A stretch of DNA of 64,000 bases from Ignavibacteriota bacterium (lineage in GTDB: Bacteria > Bacteroidota > Ignavibacteria > Tepidaquicellales > Tepidaquicellaceae): assembly GCA_026390735.1 (NCBI GenBank), contig JAPLFJ010000011.1, positions 112,420-176,419 on the forward strand. Direction: 5' to 3'. The notes below the pieces were generated by a model. That model searched no databases. It was not told the origin of the DNA and saw only the letters and a program-made list of their open reading frames with translations. Numbering within the stretch: position 1 is the stretch's first letter; every line of letters starts with the position of its first letter. Made by a program: the position numbers and the translations under genes. Positions 44,766 to 54,419 of the stretch are shown here, in pieces.

Positions 44766-46467
44766 TCAGGTCCTCAATCTTGTATTCATCGCTAAGTTCC
44801 AGTGCGGAATTCCTGTCCCTGTTTAAAGCCAGCCAGTTCGAAATTACTTTTATTTCGTCGAGTTCTTCCTGAGTGTATTTATGCTTTACAAATTTATTCA
44901 ATGAGAAATATAGCAACTCGATAAGTCCCGACAATTCTTCCGTTACAGGTCTCTGGTCAAAGTCATTATCACGGTTAAGAGTAATGGTCTTCATAAGTTT
45001 ACCGTTCTGAATAAAAAAGAGTTCACGTTTATTCTCGTTATCACATTTTATTATTATCTTCTTGTTGTTAATGGCAGAAGTAATCACCTTACGGTAACTC
45101 ATTACTTTCTGAATATCAGATATCCTGTCCCTTAGTAAAGCGGCTTTCTCAAAATCCTCGTTTTCTGCACTCTCATCCATCAGACTTTTCAGCGCACCCA
45201 TGGCTGAGTTCTTTGTCTCATCAATAATAAACCTGTGGACTTTGTTAACTTCTTCCCTGTATTCAGTTGACTGTATAGTTAGGTTGCAGGGTGCTTCACA
45301 TTTCCCTATATCAAAATACATGCAGTTAGGTTTTTCCTTTGAGGCTTTAATCGTTCTATCCTCGCATTTCCTTATCTTGAAGTTGTTGTAAATATCCTTG
45401 TAGATATGCCTGACTGTTCCTCTGCTTGCGAACGGACCATAATAATAAGCACCGTCGTTTTCAATCTCATACACTGTTTCAAGTTTCGGAAATTCATTCT
45501 GAACATCGAACTTCAGGAATGGATGAAACCTGAAACGTTTTATGGCAGTATTAAACCTTGGTTTGTATTTCTTTATCATCCTGGATTCAAGAATTAAAGC
45601 AGATAATTCTGAATCTGTGATTTCGAATTCAAGTTTCCGTACACTCGTAAGAAGTTTCTTAATCTTGAAGGAGAGGTTATCGTTATGCCTGAAATATGTC
45701 GAGACACGGTCTTTAAGGCATTTAGCCTTCCCGATGTAAATAATTTCGTTGGACGAGCTGCGCATATAGTATACCCCGGGGTCTTTGGGAATATCTTTTA
45801 AATTTATGTTTACTCTTTTTAAAGCCAGCGGCCTGTTCTCACCCGAAAATATTTTTGAGTTTTGAAACCTGAGTACGTCTTCCGGTGTCTCTAACTCGTA
45901 TTCTTCCTGCAATTCACGTATAAAATGTGTTAGAATCTTTGCCGTTGCAAGTGTGTCGTCATAAGCCCTGTGCTTCTTCTTAATTTTAATACCAAGATGT
46001 TCTGCTACATTCCCAAGGGATTTACTCTTTAAATGTTTTAACTGTCTTCTTGCTAATTTACACGTACAAAGTGTTTTGTAATTTATGTATATAGGTTTGT
46101 CGAGCCTTCTGAACGATTCAGAAAGAAAAGAGAAGTCAAAGTTTACATTATGCCCTGTGAAGATAACTTCTTCCGCATTTTTATCATTTATGAATTCAAG
46201 AACTTTATCTGATATTTCGCTGAATGAGGGCTTGTCAAAAACATCTTCATTGCTTATTCCAGTTAACTGTGTAATGCCGTAAGGTATGTGCTGTCCGGGG
46301 TTTACAAGAGTAGTATACGTATCTATAATCTCTTCATCACGTACTTTTATCAAAGCTATTTCCGTTATCCTGTTGTGCACCGCAGACATTCCAGTCGTTT
46401 CAACGTCGCAGACTATAAAAGTCGTATTCTCAAAAGTATTTTTATTCTCTGATTTGATATTTGCCAT
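44746..46467 (-). CDS. DnaQ-like exonuclease / UvrC-type GIY-YIG fusion nuclease
   Basis: A protein of 573 residues with two nucleases. Residues ~15-190 are a DEDDh 3'-5' exonuclease (VCDVETTGM, HNVNFDFSFL, HRAYDDTLATAKIL). Residues ~228-310 are a GIY-YIG domain of UvrC/Cho type (PGVYYMRSSSNEIIYIGKAKCLKDRVSTYF), followed by a Cys cluster (C-x-YFDIGKCEAPC) and a UVR-like helix (ENEDFEKAALLRDRI). The UvrC C-terminal RNase H-like half and HhH domains are absent, so it is a Cho-like incision protein joined to an exonuclease, probably acting in DNA repair. Such fusions are known in several phyla. Confidence 0.87.
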   Translation of the reverse strand: MANIKSENKNTFENTTFIVCDVETTGMSAVHNRITEIALIKVRDEEIIDTYTTLVNPGQHIPYGITQLTGISNEDVFDKPSFSEISDKVLEFINDKNAEEVIFTGHNVNFDFSFLSESFRRLDKPIYINYKTLCTCKLARRQLKHLKSKSLGNVAEHLGIKIKKKHRAYDDTLATAKILTHFIRELQEEYELETPEDVLRFQNSKIFSGENRPLALKRVNINLKDIPKDPGVYYMRSSSNEIIYIGKAKCLKDRVSTYFRHNDNLSFKIKKLLTSVRKLEFEITDSELSALILESRMIKKYKPRFNTAIKRFRFHPFLKFDVQNEFPKLETVYEIENDGAYYYGPFASRGTVRHIYKDIYNNFKIRKCEDRTIKASKEKPNCMYFDIGKCEAPCNLTIQSTEYREEVNKVHRFIIDETKNSAMGALKSLMDESAENEDFEKAALLRDRISDIQKVMSYRKVITSAINNKKIIIKCDNENKRELFFIQNGKLMKTITLNRDNDFDQRPVTEELSGLIELLYFSLNKFVKHKYTQEELDEIKVISNWLALNRDRNSALELSDEYKIEDLIKFCLR

Positions 46468-46690
46468 TGTTCATAAAATAGAATAATGTAATGTGTATTT
46501 CAATTTAATAAGAAGAGCATTAAAATAATTCCCGTTTGATAGTAATAATTCAAGGAATAAATGAATTTAGTCTTATATGCATCAAATATCGGATATTTGC
46601 ATAGCATTGTCTTTTATTTAAATAAACTATTTTTGTATATTATTAATGCTGCAGGGAGAATAATAATAATTAAAAACAACAAAAATCATT

Positions 46691-47353
46691 ATGAGAAAAC
46701 AAAACATTGTACTGCTTGGAATTTTTTTATTAACAATCTTCGTTTTATCGGGTTGCAATAACTCATCCGATCCCGTATCTCCTGCCAGTAACACAGCAGG
46801 TACCATAACTATAGGCTCACAGGTTTGGGCTGATAAGAATCTTGACGTCAGTACTTACCGTAATGGTGACCCGATTCCTCAGGTTCAGGACTCAATTGCA
46901 TGGACAAACCTTACAACAGGTGCCTGGTGCTATTACAATGGCGATGCCGGTCTGGGTACTACTTATGGTAAAATATATAACTGGTATGCTGTTAATGACG
47001 CACGCGGTTTAGCTCCACTCGGATACCATATATCTACTGATGCTGAATGGACACTACTAACAAACAATTTAGGCGGTGACACTATAGCAGGAGGTAAACT
47101 GAAAGCTTTGACATTATGGCAGGCTCCGAATACCGGTGCAACAAACAGCAGTGGATTTACAGCTCTTCCAGCAGGTTTTCGCAATAATATTGGGAATTCA
47201 TACCGGATTACAGTGGATGGTTACTTCTGGACTGCAAACGAATACAACAGCGGCGAAGCATGGGACCGCTATCTCTGGAACGAGAGAAAGGATATAAACC
47301 GATACAGTCTTAATAAAAAGTATGGACTCTCGGTTCGCTGTATTAAAGATTAA
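46691..47353 (+). CDS. FISUMP-domain lipoprotein
   Basis: A lipoprotein precursor of 220 residues: lipobox LSGC at ~22, then one Fibrobacter succinogenes major paralogous (FISUMP) domain (IGSQVWADKNLDVSTYRNGD, KIYNWYAVNDARGLAPLGYHIST, FTALPAGFR, YFWTANEY, GLSVRCIKD). These are cell-surface modules with a C-type-lectin-like fold and no known catalysis. It is a single gene between two convergently ending neighbours. Confidence 0.88.
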   Translation: MRKQNIVLLGIFLLTIFVLSGCNNSSDPVSPASNTAGTITIGSQVWADKNLDVSTYRNGDPIPQVQDSIAWTNLTTGAWCYYNGDAGLGTTYGKIYNWYAVNDARGLAPLGYHISTDAEWTLLTNNLGGDTIAGGKLKALTLWQAPNTGATNSSGFTALPAGFRNNIGNSYRITVDGYFWTANEYNSGEAWDRYLWNERKDINRYSLNKKYGLSVRCIKD

Positions 47354-47370
47354 TTAATAAAGCTTATTTT

Positions 47371-47411
47371 TAAAGACAGATGCTGTTCGCATTGTAACGG
47401 CTCTGTCTTTA
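47371..47411. terminator. Terminator-like hairpin between convergent genes
   Basis: Nine-base arms TAAAGACAG / CTGTCTTTA (47371-47379, 47403-47411) with a 23-base loop, between the FISUMP gene and the PAP2 gene. T-runs on either side are weak. Confidence 0.6.
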
Positions 47412-47453
47412 TTGTATGTAAATACTGTTTTAGATTTACAGATGAAAAGGGTA

Positions 47454-48290
47454 TCAGAAATTTAAAATTGCAGTTAATTTACTATCACTGGAAATTATTC
47501 TTATATTTCTTTTGGGAAACGCATTCTGAATCAGATTATTAAGTAAATCAGCACCAATTGTTAATCCGAGTATAACTGGTGTAGAAAGTTCTTTTGCATT
47601 ATTAGTGTCTGGTCTGTATTTCTCGTTAAACACACTGTTCTTAAAATCTATAATTTCTTTTCTCAGCGAATATACCAATGCTGCAGAGCCGCTTCCGATT
47701 ATCATTCCGCCAAGCACATCAGAGGGATAATGAACGCCAAGATACATTCTGCCGTATCCTGTTATAGCTGCATACAGGTATGAAATAACTATGATTGCAG
47801 GTTTATCGGGATATCTTAACGTCAATGAAGTTGCCATTGAGAAAGCTGTGGCAGTATGCCCTGATGGAAATGAATACCTGTCAGTAGGGGAGTTGTACTT
47901 GTTATAATGAACATTCTTTAGAGTTACGTAAGGTCTTTCTCTCCTGAACATTTGTTTCATTCCATAAGTAATTCCTGCACTGGTTATTTCTGATAATAAA
48001 AGCAGTACACCCGAGTTCTCGTCATAATAATGTTCATTAATCCTTGATATACCTGCAAGCCCTATTGGCAGTGCAATACTTACGGGTAAAACCGATTTAT
48101 CTGTGACAGGAATTAAGGTATTGGAAAACCCGCATCTGTAATCATTTACAGCACGGAAAATGATTACATCTGCACAACTTTCTGAAACGGATGTATCTTT
48201 TGTCTCTAATTCCCTGAAACCCTGTGAACAGGCTGGCTGGGATAAGAGAAAGAGTGCTAATAGATTTATTATTAAAGATATTCTGAGCAT
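47454..48290 (-). CDS. PAP2-superfamily phosphatase
   Basis: A protein of 278 residues with a signal peptide and the three PAP2 motifs: KQMFRRERP (K-x6-RP), PSGHTA, and GYGRMYLGVHYPSDVLGG (R-x5-H-x3-D). It dephosphorylates lipid phosphates, such as phosphatidate or undecaprenyl diphosphate, at the periplasmic face. Unlike membrane PAP2 enzymes it begins with ~110 residues of periplasmic sequence. It ends the minus-strand run from scpA and is separated from the transsulfuration gene by 15 bases. Confidence 0.88.
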   Translation of the reverse strand: MLRISLIINLLALFLLSQPACSQGFRELETKDTSVSESCADVIIFRAVNDYRCGFSNTLIPVTDKSVLPVSIALPIGLAGISRINEHYYDENSGVLLLLSEITSAGITYGMKQMFRRERPYVTLKNVHYNKYNSPTDRYSFPSGHTATAFSMATSLTLRYPDKPAIIVISYLYAAITGYGRMYLGVHYPSDVLGGMIIGSGSAALVYSLRKEIIDFKNSVFNEKYRPDTNNAKELSTPVILGLTIGADLLNNLIQNAFPKRNIRIISSDSKLTAILNF

Positions 48291-48305
48291 TCTATCATAA
48301 ATGCA

Positions 48306-49439
48306 TTATTTCAAAGCATTATTTATATCTTCTAATAAATCTTCAATGTCCTCTATGCCTACTGAAAGTCTTATAAGTCCATCAGTCAGTCCGATTTCTT
48401 CTCTCATTGCCTTAGGAATACTTCCGTGGGTCATTGAAGGCGGATGACAAACAAGTGATTCAACTCCGCCGAGCGATTCAGCAATCTGGAATATCTTCAA
48501 ACTGTCGCAGAACTTTTTGGCATTTTCATAGTTTCCTAAGTCTATAGAAATAATCCCGCCATAACCTCTCATTTGTTTCTTTGCAACTTTATGCTGAGGG
48601 TGAGACTCAAGCCCTGGATAAAAAACTTTTATAACCTTTTTGTTCGTTAATAATCTGCTGGCTATAGCGAATGCATTATCGTTATGCGTCTTCATCCTTA
48701 AAGATAATGTTTTTATTGAGCGGAGAATTAAGAAGCAGTCAAATGGTGCCGGAACTGAACCGATTGAGTTCTGTAAGAATTTAATTCTATCTGCTAAAGC
48801 TTCATCAGAAGTGACAATACAACCTCCTATTACGTCACAATGCCCGTTAATGTATTTAGTAGTGCTGTGTAGAACTATATCAATGCCGAAATCCAAAGGA
48901 TTCTGTAAATAAGGACTCATAAATGTGTTGTCCACACAGGTCATAATATTATTTACTTTACCAATCTTTGAAACAGCTTCAAGGTCTGAAATCCCAAGCA
49001 TAGGATTTGTTGGAGTCTCGACGTATATTAATTTAGTGTTCGGCTTTATAGCCTTTTCTATTAATTCAGAATCTGATGTATCGACGTATGTAAAGTCCAG
49101 TCCGTAGTTTCTCATTATCTGTTCATACAGCCTGTATGTACCTCCGTAAACATTATCTGAACAAATTATATGGTCTCCCTTCCGGAAAAGATTAATAACA
49201 GTATGAACTGCTGCCATACCAGAAGAAAAGCAAAATCCGTGTTTACCGTTTTCAAGTTCTGCCAGACAACTTTCGAGTGCAGACCTTGTAGGGTTAATTG
49301 TCCTGCCGTAATCAAAACCTTTTGATTCGCCAAGTTTCGAATTTGAATATGTCGAAGTCTGAAATATTGGTGTAGTTACGGCACCTGTTACTTCTTCAGG
49401 GTGCTGACCTGCGTGTATAGCTTTTGTTGCAAATTTCAT
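48306..49439 (-). CDS. Cystathionine gamma-synthase / gamma-lyase family enzyme
   Basis: A PLP enzyme of ~377 residues of the Cys/Met metabolism family. The PLP lysine is Lys195 in [18 protein letters not shown] binds the cofactor phosphate and ETPTNPML follows. The start at 49439 gives the usual [13 protein letters not shown]-terminus and an ATGA overlap with the cysteine synthase stop; an ATG at 49463 would add eight residues. Synthase (forward) and lyase (reverse) activities cannot be separated by eye. Pairing with the adjacent CysK-type gene resembles the mccA-mccB arrangement for reverse transsulfuration. Confidence 0.9.
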   Translation of the reverse strand: MKFATKAIHAGQHPEEVTGAVTTPIFQTSTYSNSKLGESKGFDYGRTINPTRSALESCLAELENGKHGFCFSSGMAAVHTVINLFRKGDHIICSDNVYGGTYRLYEQIMRNYGLDFTYVDTSDSELIEKAIKPNTKLIYVETPTNPMLGISDLEAVSKIGKVNNIMTCVDNTFMSPYLQNPLDFGIDIVLHSTTKYINGHCDVIGGCIVTSDEALADRIKFLQNSIGSVPAPFDCFLILRSIKTLSLRMKTHNDNAFAIASRLLTNKKVIKVFYPGLESHPQHKVAKKQMRGYGGIISIDLGNYENAKKFCDSLKIFQIAESLGGVESLVCHPPSMTHGSIPKAMREEIGLTDGLIRLSVGIEDIEDLLEDINNALK

Positions 49440-50407
49440 TTTACGTTGTTTTGCTTTAACCATTCATCGTTATGATACTTTGAAAGATACCTTTCTCCCG
49501 TATCACACACAATGAATACAACAACGCCATTCTCATCAAGGTTTCTTGCAATACCTAATGCTGTATGTGCAAGTGTTCCCGTAGATGCCCCGCAGAATAT
49601 TCCTTCTTCTTTTGTTAATGCTTTGCAGGTATTAATAGAATCATTATCATTCACTTCGATAACTTCGTCAATAAGATTGAAATCCATAATATTAGGAATC
49701 ATATCAAGACCAATACCTTCAACTAAATAGGGGAATGTCTCTCCCGTCTCACCTTTTTCTTTGAATAACTTTGCAATAGAACCAATCGGGTCTGCCGCTA
49801 TTACTTTTATGTTCGGATTCTTCTCTTTTAAATACCTTGCAGTGCCGGTTATTGTTCCGCCCGTACCTAACCCTGCAACAAAGTGCGTAATCTTGCCTTC
49901 AGTAGCCTCCCAGATTTCAGGACCGGTTGTAAGATAATGCGCAAGAGGATTTGATTCATTTGTATACTGTGCTATGTATAAAGAGTTTGGAGTTGCATCA
50001 GCGATTGACTGAGCTTTGTTCATATAATAATCAGGATGGTCGTGACCGACATTCTTCGGAACGACTATAACTTCCGCACCGAATGCCTTCAGGTAATTTC
50101 TCTTTTCGATGGATACTTTATCCGTAACGACAATTATTGACTTATAGCCCTTTACTGCAGCCGCAAGCACCAATCCGATTCCTGTGTTCCCGCTCGTTGC
50201 TTCTATGATTGTTCCGCCGGGTTTCAATTTTCCTTCCTTTTCAGCATTCTCAACCATCAGTTTACCAATCCTGTCTTTAACGCTTCCGCCGGGATTGTAC
50301 GATTCCATCTTTGCAAGTACTGTCGCCTTTATACCTTTGGTTAATTTGCTTAACCTGACCAAAGGTGTATTCCCAACTAATTCTAAAACATTATTATAGT
50401 ATCTCAT
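49436..50407 (-). CDS. cysK: Cysteine synthase (O-acetylserine sulfhydrylase family)
   Basis: A PLP enzyme of 323 residues that replaces the acetyl group of O-acetylserine with sulfide, or with homocysteine if it is the MccA/CBS-like type. Motifs are [15 protein letters not shown] with the PLP Lys44, TSGNTGIGL at 71-79 and [10 protein letters not shown], which binds the phosphate. There is no C-terminal CBS regulatory domain. It is translationally coupled to the next gene, which favours a joint role in cysteine/homocysteine exchange. Confidence 0.9.
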   Translation of the reverse strand: MRYYNNVLELVGNTPLVRLSKLTKGIKATVLAKMESYNPGGSVKDRIGKLMVENAEKEGKLKPGGTIIEATSGNTGIGLVLAAAVKGYKSIIVVTDKVSIEKRNYLKAFGAEVIVVPKNVGHDHPDYYMNKAQSIADATPNSLYIAQYTNESNPLAHYLTTGPEIWEATEGKITHFVAGLGTGGTITGTARYLKEKNPNIKVIAADPIGSIAKLFKEKGETGETFPYLVEGIGLDMIPNIMDFNLIDEVIEVNDNDSINTCKALTKEEGIFCGASTGTLAHTALGIARNLDENGVVVFIVCDTGERYLSKYHNDEWLKQNNVK

Positions 50408-50424
50408 GAAAATTGGTTTAAAAA

Positions 50425-51198
50425 TTAATTAAACTTTATATCGCCGTAAAGCCTGCATGAATCTGCATTAAGAATTGTGCCGCATTTTATATGCAATCTC
50501 TTTTGTACGTTATGAAAATTTGAAGTATTGCTAATGTTTAATTCATACATTCCAGGATAACAGATTTGTTTATTTAAAATATTTAAAGTGTCAGTTAATC
50601 CAGTTAAATATAATGAAACGGTATCTATTCTGGGAACCTGAAATTTAACTTTATAACTTCCATTAGTCGGGTTTGGATACGCCGGCCCAAAAAATGCATT
50701 AGGAGGGAATCCCGTAATCTGACCTCCCTCATATAAATATTTAAATTTACCGAAGGTATCTAATATTTTTAGTCTGTATTTATAGTTAGGATGGTTTATC
50801 TGTAAAGTATCAAAATAAATGTAAGAAACGCTGTCGTTAGTTGTACCGGTTCCATGGACAGATCCCAGTTTTGAATAATTTGTATCTGAAGCAACACTTC
50901 TTTCAACATCAAACCCATAACAATTGTATTCCTTACTTGTAGTCCATCTAAGAGCAGAGATGTTATTCTGTGTAGTTACATAAAAATATTTTACATATGT
51001 AAAAGTATCTACAGGGTTGTGAAGACACCAGTCTGAATAATCCCCTCCAAGTATATTGCCAAATTCATCTGTCTTCAGAATATCAGTCTCATATGGTGCA
51101 GTTGTTGTTGCCGGATTATCTGTGTTGCAACTTGAAATTGCATAAAATGAAAAACCCATAACAGCAAACAGAAAAACATACCTTATGATAATTTTCAT
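50425..51198 (-). CDS. Lipoprotein with a divergent T9SS-like C-terminal domain
   Basis: A lipoprotein precursor of 257 residues (lipobox SSC at ~24). The middle ([22 protein letters not shown], then [21 protein letters not shown]) resembles the Fn3-like domain that often precedes T9SS tails. The last ~85 residues begin [17 protein letters not shown] and run parallel to the sorting domains elsewhere in the window, but they lack the closing K-M-x-L-L-K and end in an unrelated sequence. The protein sits between cysK and lysS. It may be anchored by lipid rather than by T9SS. Confidence 0.65.
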   Translation of the reverse strand: MKIIIRYVFLFAVMGFSFYAISSCNTDNPATTTAPYETDILKTDEFGNILGGDYSDWCLHNPVDTFTYVKYFYVTTQNNISALRWTTSKEYNCYGFDVERSVASDTNYSKLGSVHGTGTTNDSVSYIYFDTLQINHPNYKYRLKILDTFGKFKYLYEGGQITGFPPNAFFGPAYPNPTNGSYKVKFQVPRIDTVSLYLTGLTDTLNILNKQICYPGMYELNISNTSNFHNVQKRLHIKCGTILNADSCRLYGDIKFN

Positions 51199-51219
51199 TT
51201 ATAAGTGAATAATCGCTTA

Positions 51220-52788
51220 TTAAGAAAGCGGTTTCATTAACGGAAATAATAATACGTCTCTTATCGTTGCTGAATTTGTGAGAAGCATTACTATTCTGTC
51301 AACTCCAAGGCCTACGCCTGTTGTTGGTGGCATTCCAACTTCGATTGCCTTTACGAAGTCATCATCGAACGGATGGGTTTCTTCTTCGCCGCCTCTGCCT
51401 CTTTCAACCTGATTCTCAAAAAGTTGTCTTTGCAGAATTGGGTCGTTTAATTCAGTGTATGCATTACCGACTTCCCATTTGTTGATGTAAGGCTCAAAAC
51501 GTTCAACGAATATAACCTGTTCAGGGTCATTCTTCATCTCTTCAAGCTGTGCGAGTGAATATTCTCTTAAAGGTTTGCATAGTGGTGTTGTATCTATAGG
51601 GTGGTCCAGGACAAATGTAGGTTGCACTAAGTCTTCCTCGCAAAGTTCTTCGAACAGCGTTGCTATTACAAGTCCCTTACTGTGAGAAATCTTCGGGTCA
51701 AACTCTACGTTGTTCTGTTTCATGTACATAAGGATTTCATCTTTCTTCATCGACAAAACATCTATTCCTGCTTTTTCTTTAATGGCATCAACCATTTTTA
51801 ATCTCTTCCACGGACGTGCAACATCTATTTCTGTTCCCTGATAATCAAACTTGGTTGAGCCGTGAACTGCTATGCAGGCAGATTCAACAACTTCTTCAAA
51901 CATATTCATACTGTCTGTGTAGTCGCCGTATGCCTGATACCATTCCACCTGAGTGAATTCAGGATTATGAGTTCTGTCAATACCTTCGTTACGGAAATCC
52001 TTTACGAATTCATAAACACGGTTAAATCCGCCGACTATCAGCCTCTTTAAGTAAAGTTCGTTTGATATTCTTAAGTACAATTGTATGTCCAGTGCATTGT
52101 GATGCGTGATGAAAGGTTTTGCATTTGCTCCGCCATAAATCGATTGCAATGTAGGTGTTTCTACTTCGATGAAACCATAACCCTCAAGAGTTGTTCTCAT
52201 CGATCTTATAATCTTAGTTCTGTTAATGAATGTTTCTTTTACGTTTTCATTTACTATTAAGTCTATATAACGTTGTCTGTAACGCAATTCAACGTCTGCG
52301 AATGCATCGTGAATAATCTTTTCACCTGTTTCGGTAACTTCTTCCTTTACGACAGGGAGTGGATGAATTGATTTTGTTAACAGTTCGAACGAAACACTGT
52401 GAATCGATACTTCACCTGTTTTAGTCCTGAAGACAAATCCTTTTATTCCGATGATGTCACCGATGTCGAGCATCTTTAATATTGCGTAACTTGTTTCACC
52501 GACTTCATCTTTTTTAACGTATACCTGAATCCTGTTTGTGTCGTCTTTTATATGACAGAACGTAGCCTTTCCCATTCTTCTTATTGCCGAAATTCTTCCC
52601 GCAACAGAGACTATATCATTCTTCCTTAATTCTTTTTCTTCGTCATCCGCAGGGTCGGTAAAGTTCTTCAGTAAATCATCTGCCTTATGTGTAACGTCAT
52701 ACCTGTGCGGGTAGGGGTTTACACCAAGTTTTTTAATTTCTTCAAGTTCTTCAAGTCTTCTTTTAACTAGTTCGTTTTGTTCTGACAT
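51220..52788 (-). CDS. lysS: Lysyl-tRNA synthetase, class II
   Basis: An enzyme of 522 residues charging tRNA-Lys. The N-terminal OB-fold (~55-150; VSVAGRISAIRRMGKATFCHIKD) binds the anticodon. The class II catalytic core follows, with motif 2 (FRNEGIDRTHNPEFTQVEWYQAY) and motif 3 (GVGLGVDRIVMLLT). The length is normal. It is part of the minus-strand housekeeping run behind scpA. Confidence 0.96.
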   Translation of the reverse strand: MSEQNELVKRRLEELEEIKKLGVNPYPHRYDVTHKADDLLKNFTDPADDEEKELRKNDIVSVAGRISAIRRMGKATFCHIKDDTNRIQVYVKKDEVGETSYAILKMLDIGDIIGIKGFVFRTKTGEVSIHSVSFELLTKSIHPLPVVKEEVTETGEKIIHDAFADVELRYRQRYIDLIVNENVKETFINRTKIIRSMRTTLEGYGFIEVETPTLQSIYGGANAKPFITHHNALDIQLYLRISNELYLKRLIVGGFNRVYEFVKDFRNEGIDRTHNPEFTQVEWYQAYGDYTDSMNMFEEVVESACIAVHGSTKFDYQGTEIDVARPWKRLKMVDAIKEKAGIDVLSMKKDEILMYMKQNNVEFDPKISHSKGLVIATLFEELCEEDLVQPTFVLDHPIDTTPLCKPLREYSLAQLEEMKNDPEQVIFVERFEPYINKWEVGNAYTELNDPILQRQLFENQVERGRGGEEETHPFDDDFVKAIEVGMPPTTGVGLGVDRIVMLLTNSATIRDVLLFPLMKPLS

Positions 52789-52804
52789 AATGTATTAAAA
52801 TTGT

Positions 52805-53572
52805 TTATTTATTTATAAACTTGTTTATTTCCAGTATACTTAATTTTCTGTACTCGCCTGCGTTTAAGCCGTCAACAGTTAAATGACCGTATAATGAACG
52901 GTGAAGTTTCCTGACAAAGAATCCGTAGTTTTCGAACATGCGTCTGACCTGTCTGTTTCTGCCTTCCGTGAGTGTTATCGCAACTGTGTCAAATACATCT
53001 TTGTTAACGAACTCAATCTTTGCGGGTGCAGTTTTCTTGCCGTCGAGTTTTATTCCGCCCGCAAGTTTCAACCTTATCTTTTCGTCAAGAGGTCTTGAAA
53101 GGCTTACTATATAAGTTTTCTCAACTTTAAACTTCGGATGCATTAACTTATTTGCAAAGTCTCCGTCATTGGTTAAGAGTAAAACACCGCTTGTATCGAT
53201 GTCGAGCCTGCCGATAGGGAACAGTTTCTCCGATGTTTTTATAATATCCATAACTGTCTTGCGGTTCTTTTCGTCATCAGTAGTCGTGATAAAGCCTATT
53301 GGTTTGTGAAGCAGTATATAAGTTTTCTTTATCTTTTCCCTGATTCTTTCGCCGTCAAGTCTTACTTCATCTTTTAGGTTGTCTATCTGCACTCCTGGTT
53401 CAATAATCAACTTGTGATTAACGGTTACTCTGCCCTGCTGAATCATTTCGTCAATTTTTCTGCGTGCAAATTCCGAATTGTTTGCAAGGAATTTGTTTAA
53501 CCTTGTTGTCCCGGTATCATTATTGCTCGTTTTGCTATTACTCTTTTTTGTTGCCATCTTCTTTTTCTCCAT
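52805..53572 (-). CDS. RsuA/RluB-family pseudouridine synthase
   Basis: A protein of 255 residues: a Lys/Ser/Asn-rich N-terminus, an S4 RNA-binding domain (LNKFLANNSEFARRKIDEMIQQGRVTVN) and the synthase domain with the catalytic Asp in GRLDIDTSGVLLLTNDGDF and EGRNRQVRRMF. It isomerises one uridine of 23S or 16S rRNA. The first ATG overlaps the scpB 3' end by 35 bases, and a second ATG five codons in also overlaps, so the genes are coupled; scpB-rluB adjacency is common in bacteria. Confidence 0.92.
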   Translation of the reverse strand: MEKKKMATKKSNSKTSNNDTGTTRLNKFLANNSEFARRKIDEMIQQGRVTVNHKLIIEPGVQIDNLKDEVRLDGERIREKIKKTYILLHKPIGFITTTDDEKNRKTVMDIIKTSEKLFPIGRLDIDTSGVLLLTNDGDFANKLMHPKFKVEKTYIVSLSRPLDEKIRLKLAGGIKLDGKKTAPAKIEFVNKDVFDTVAITLTEGRNRQVRRMFENYGFFVRKLHRSLYGHLTVDGLNAGEYRKLSILEINKFINK

Positions 53573-54419
53573 CTTCTTCTAAATTGTTATCAGATGTATC
53601 TTCCACTTCAAAAACATCTATATCTTCTATAGTATCAAGATGCGTTTCTTCAGCCTCTGCTACTTCTGTTTTATCTTCTTCTTCAATCTCAGTATCTTCC
53701 TGGTTTACATCTGTTTCTTCTGTTAACTGCTCTTCGTTTGTTGATTCTGTTTCTTCATTGAACTTCAATTCACCTGTGTCATCTGTCTTCGGATTGTTTG
53801 TTAACTCTGCCTGTGCCTGAATGCTCATTGAGTTGAAAAGGTCAATATCGGCTTCTGATATACCTTCAATTTTTTCATTCTTGAGAATATCATTAATCTC
53901 TTTGAGTTTCGGTAAATCTTCGAGTGCATTAAGTCCCAGCACTTTAAGGAAACTTGCAGTTGTACCGTACAGAATAGGTCTTCCCGGTCCATCGGCTCTT
54001 CCTTTAATTGTTATAAGGTCACGTTCAAGGAGTGAATTTACAATGTAATCAACATTAACACCGCGGACGAATTCAATTTCAGTCCTTGTAATCGGCTGTT
54101 TGTATGCAATGATTGCGAGAGTCTCAATCGCAGACTGGGAGAGCTTTTTCCTCTGCGTCTCAGCGCTGAGTTTTCCGAGGAAATGTGAGAACTTCTTTCT
54201 TGTTGCAAAAACATATCCGCCTGCAATTTTTAGTATTTCAAAAGCATTGCTGTTCTGCTCGTAATCTACATTTAATTCTTCAATTGATGCGTCAATTTCT
54301 TTCAGCGAAACTGAAATCTTAAAACTGTCCAGTAAATCCTTGATTTCTTTGGTTGTGATTTCTTCTTCTGAAGCAAAAATTAATGCTTCCACAATATTTT
54401 TTATTCCTGCGTTACTCAA
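53538..54419 (-). CDS. scpB: Chromosome segregation and condensation protein ScpB, with acidic tail
   Basis: ScpB is the winged-helix kite subunit of the SMC-ScpAB condensin. Residues ~1-185 are the normal protein (IVEALIFASEEEITTKEIKDLL, SQSAIETLAIIAYKQPITR, GRPILYGTT). Residues ~195-293 are an extra tail almost entirely of Glu, Asp, Thr and Asn, nearly one third of the protein and probably disordered. It overlaps scpA by four bases. Confidence 0.94.
   Translation of the reverse strand: MSNAGIKNIVEALIFASEEEITTKEIKDLLDSFKISVSLKEIDASIEELNVDYEQNSNAFEILKIAGGYVFATRKKFSHFLGKLSAETQRKKLSQSAIETLAIIAYKQPITRTEIEFVRGVNVDYIVNSLLERDLITIKGRADGPGRPILYGTTASFLKVLGLNALEDLPKLKEINDILKNEKIEGISEADIDLFNSMSIQAQAELTNNPKTDDTGELKFNEETESTNEEQLTEETDVNQEDTEIEEEDKTEVAEAEETHLDTIEDIDVFEVEDTSDNNLEEDGEKEDGNKKE

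Noticed and set aside
27358..47353. Diversity-generating retroelement targets (SUMF1, DUF1566 and FISUMP folds are known variable proteins)
   Set aside because: No reverse transcriptase, template repeat or adenine-biased variable repeat was seen in the window.
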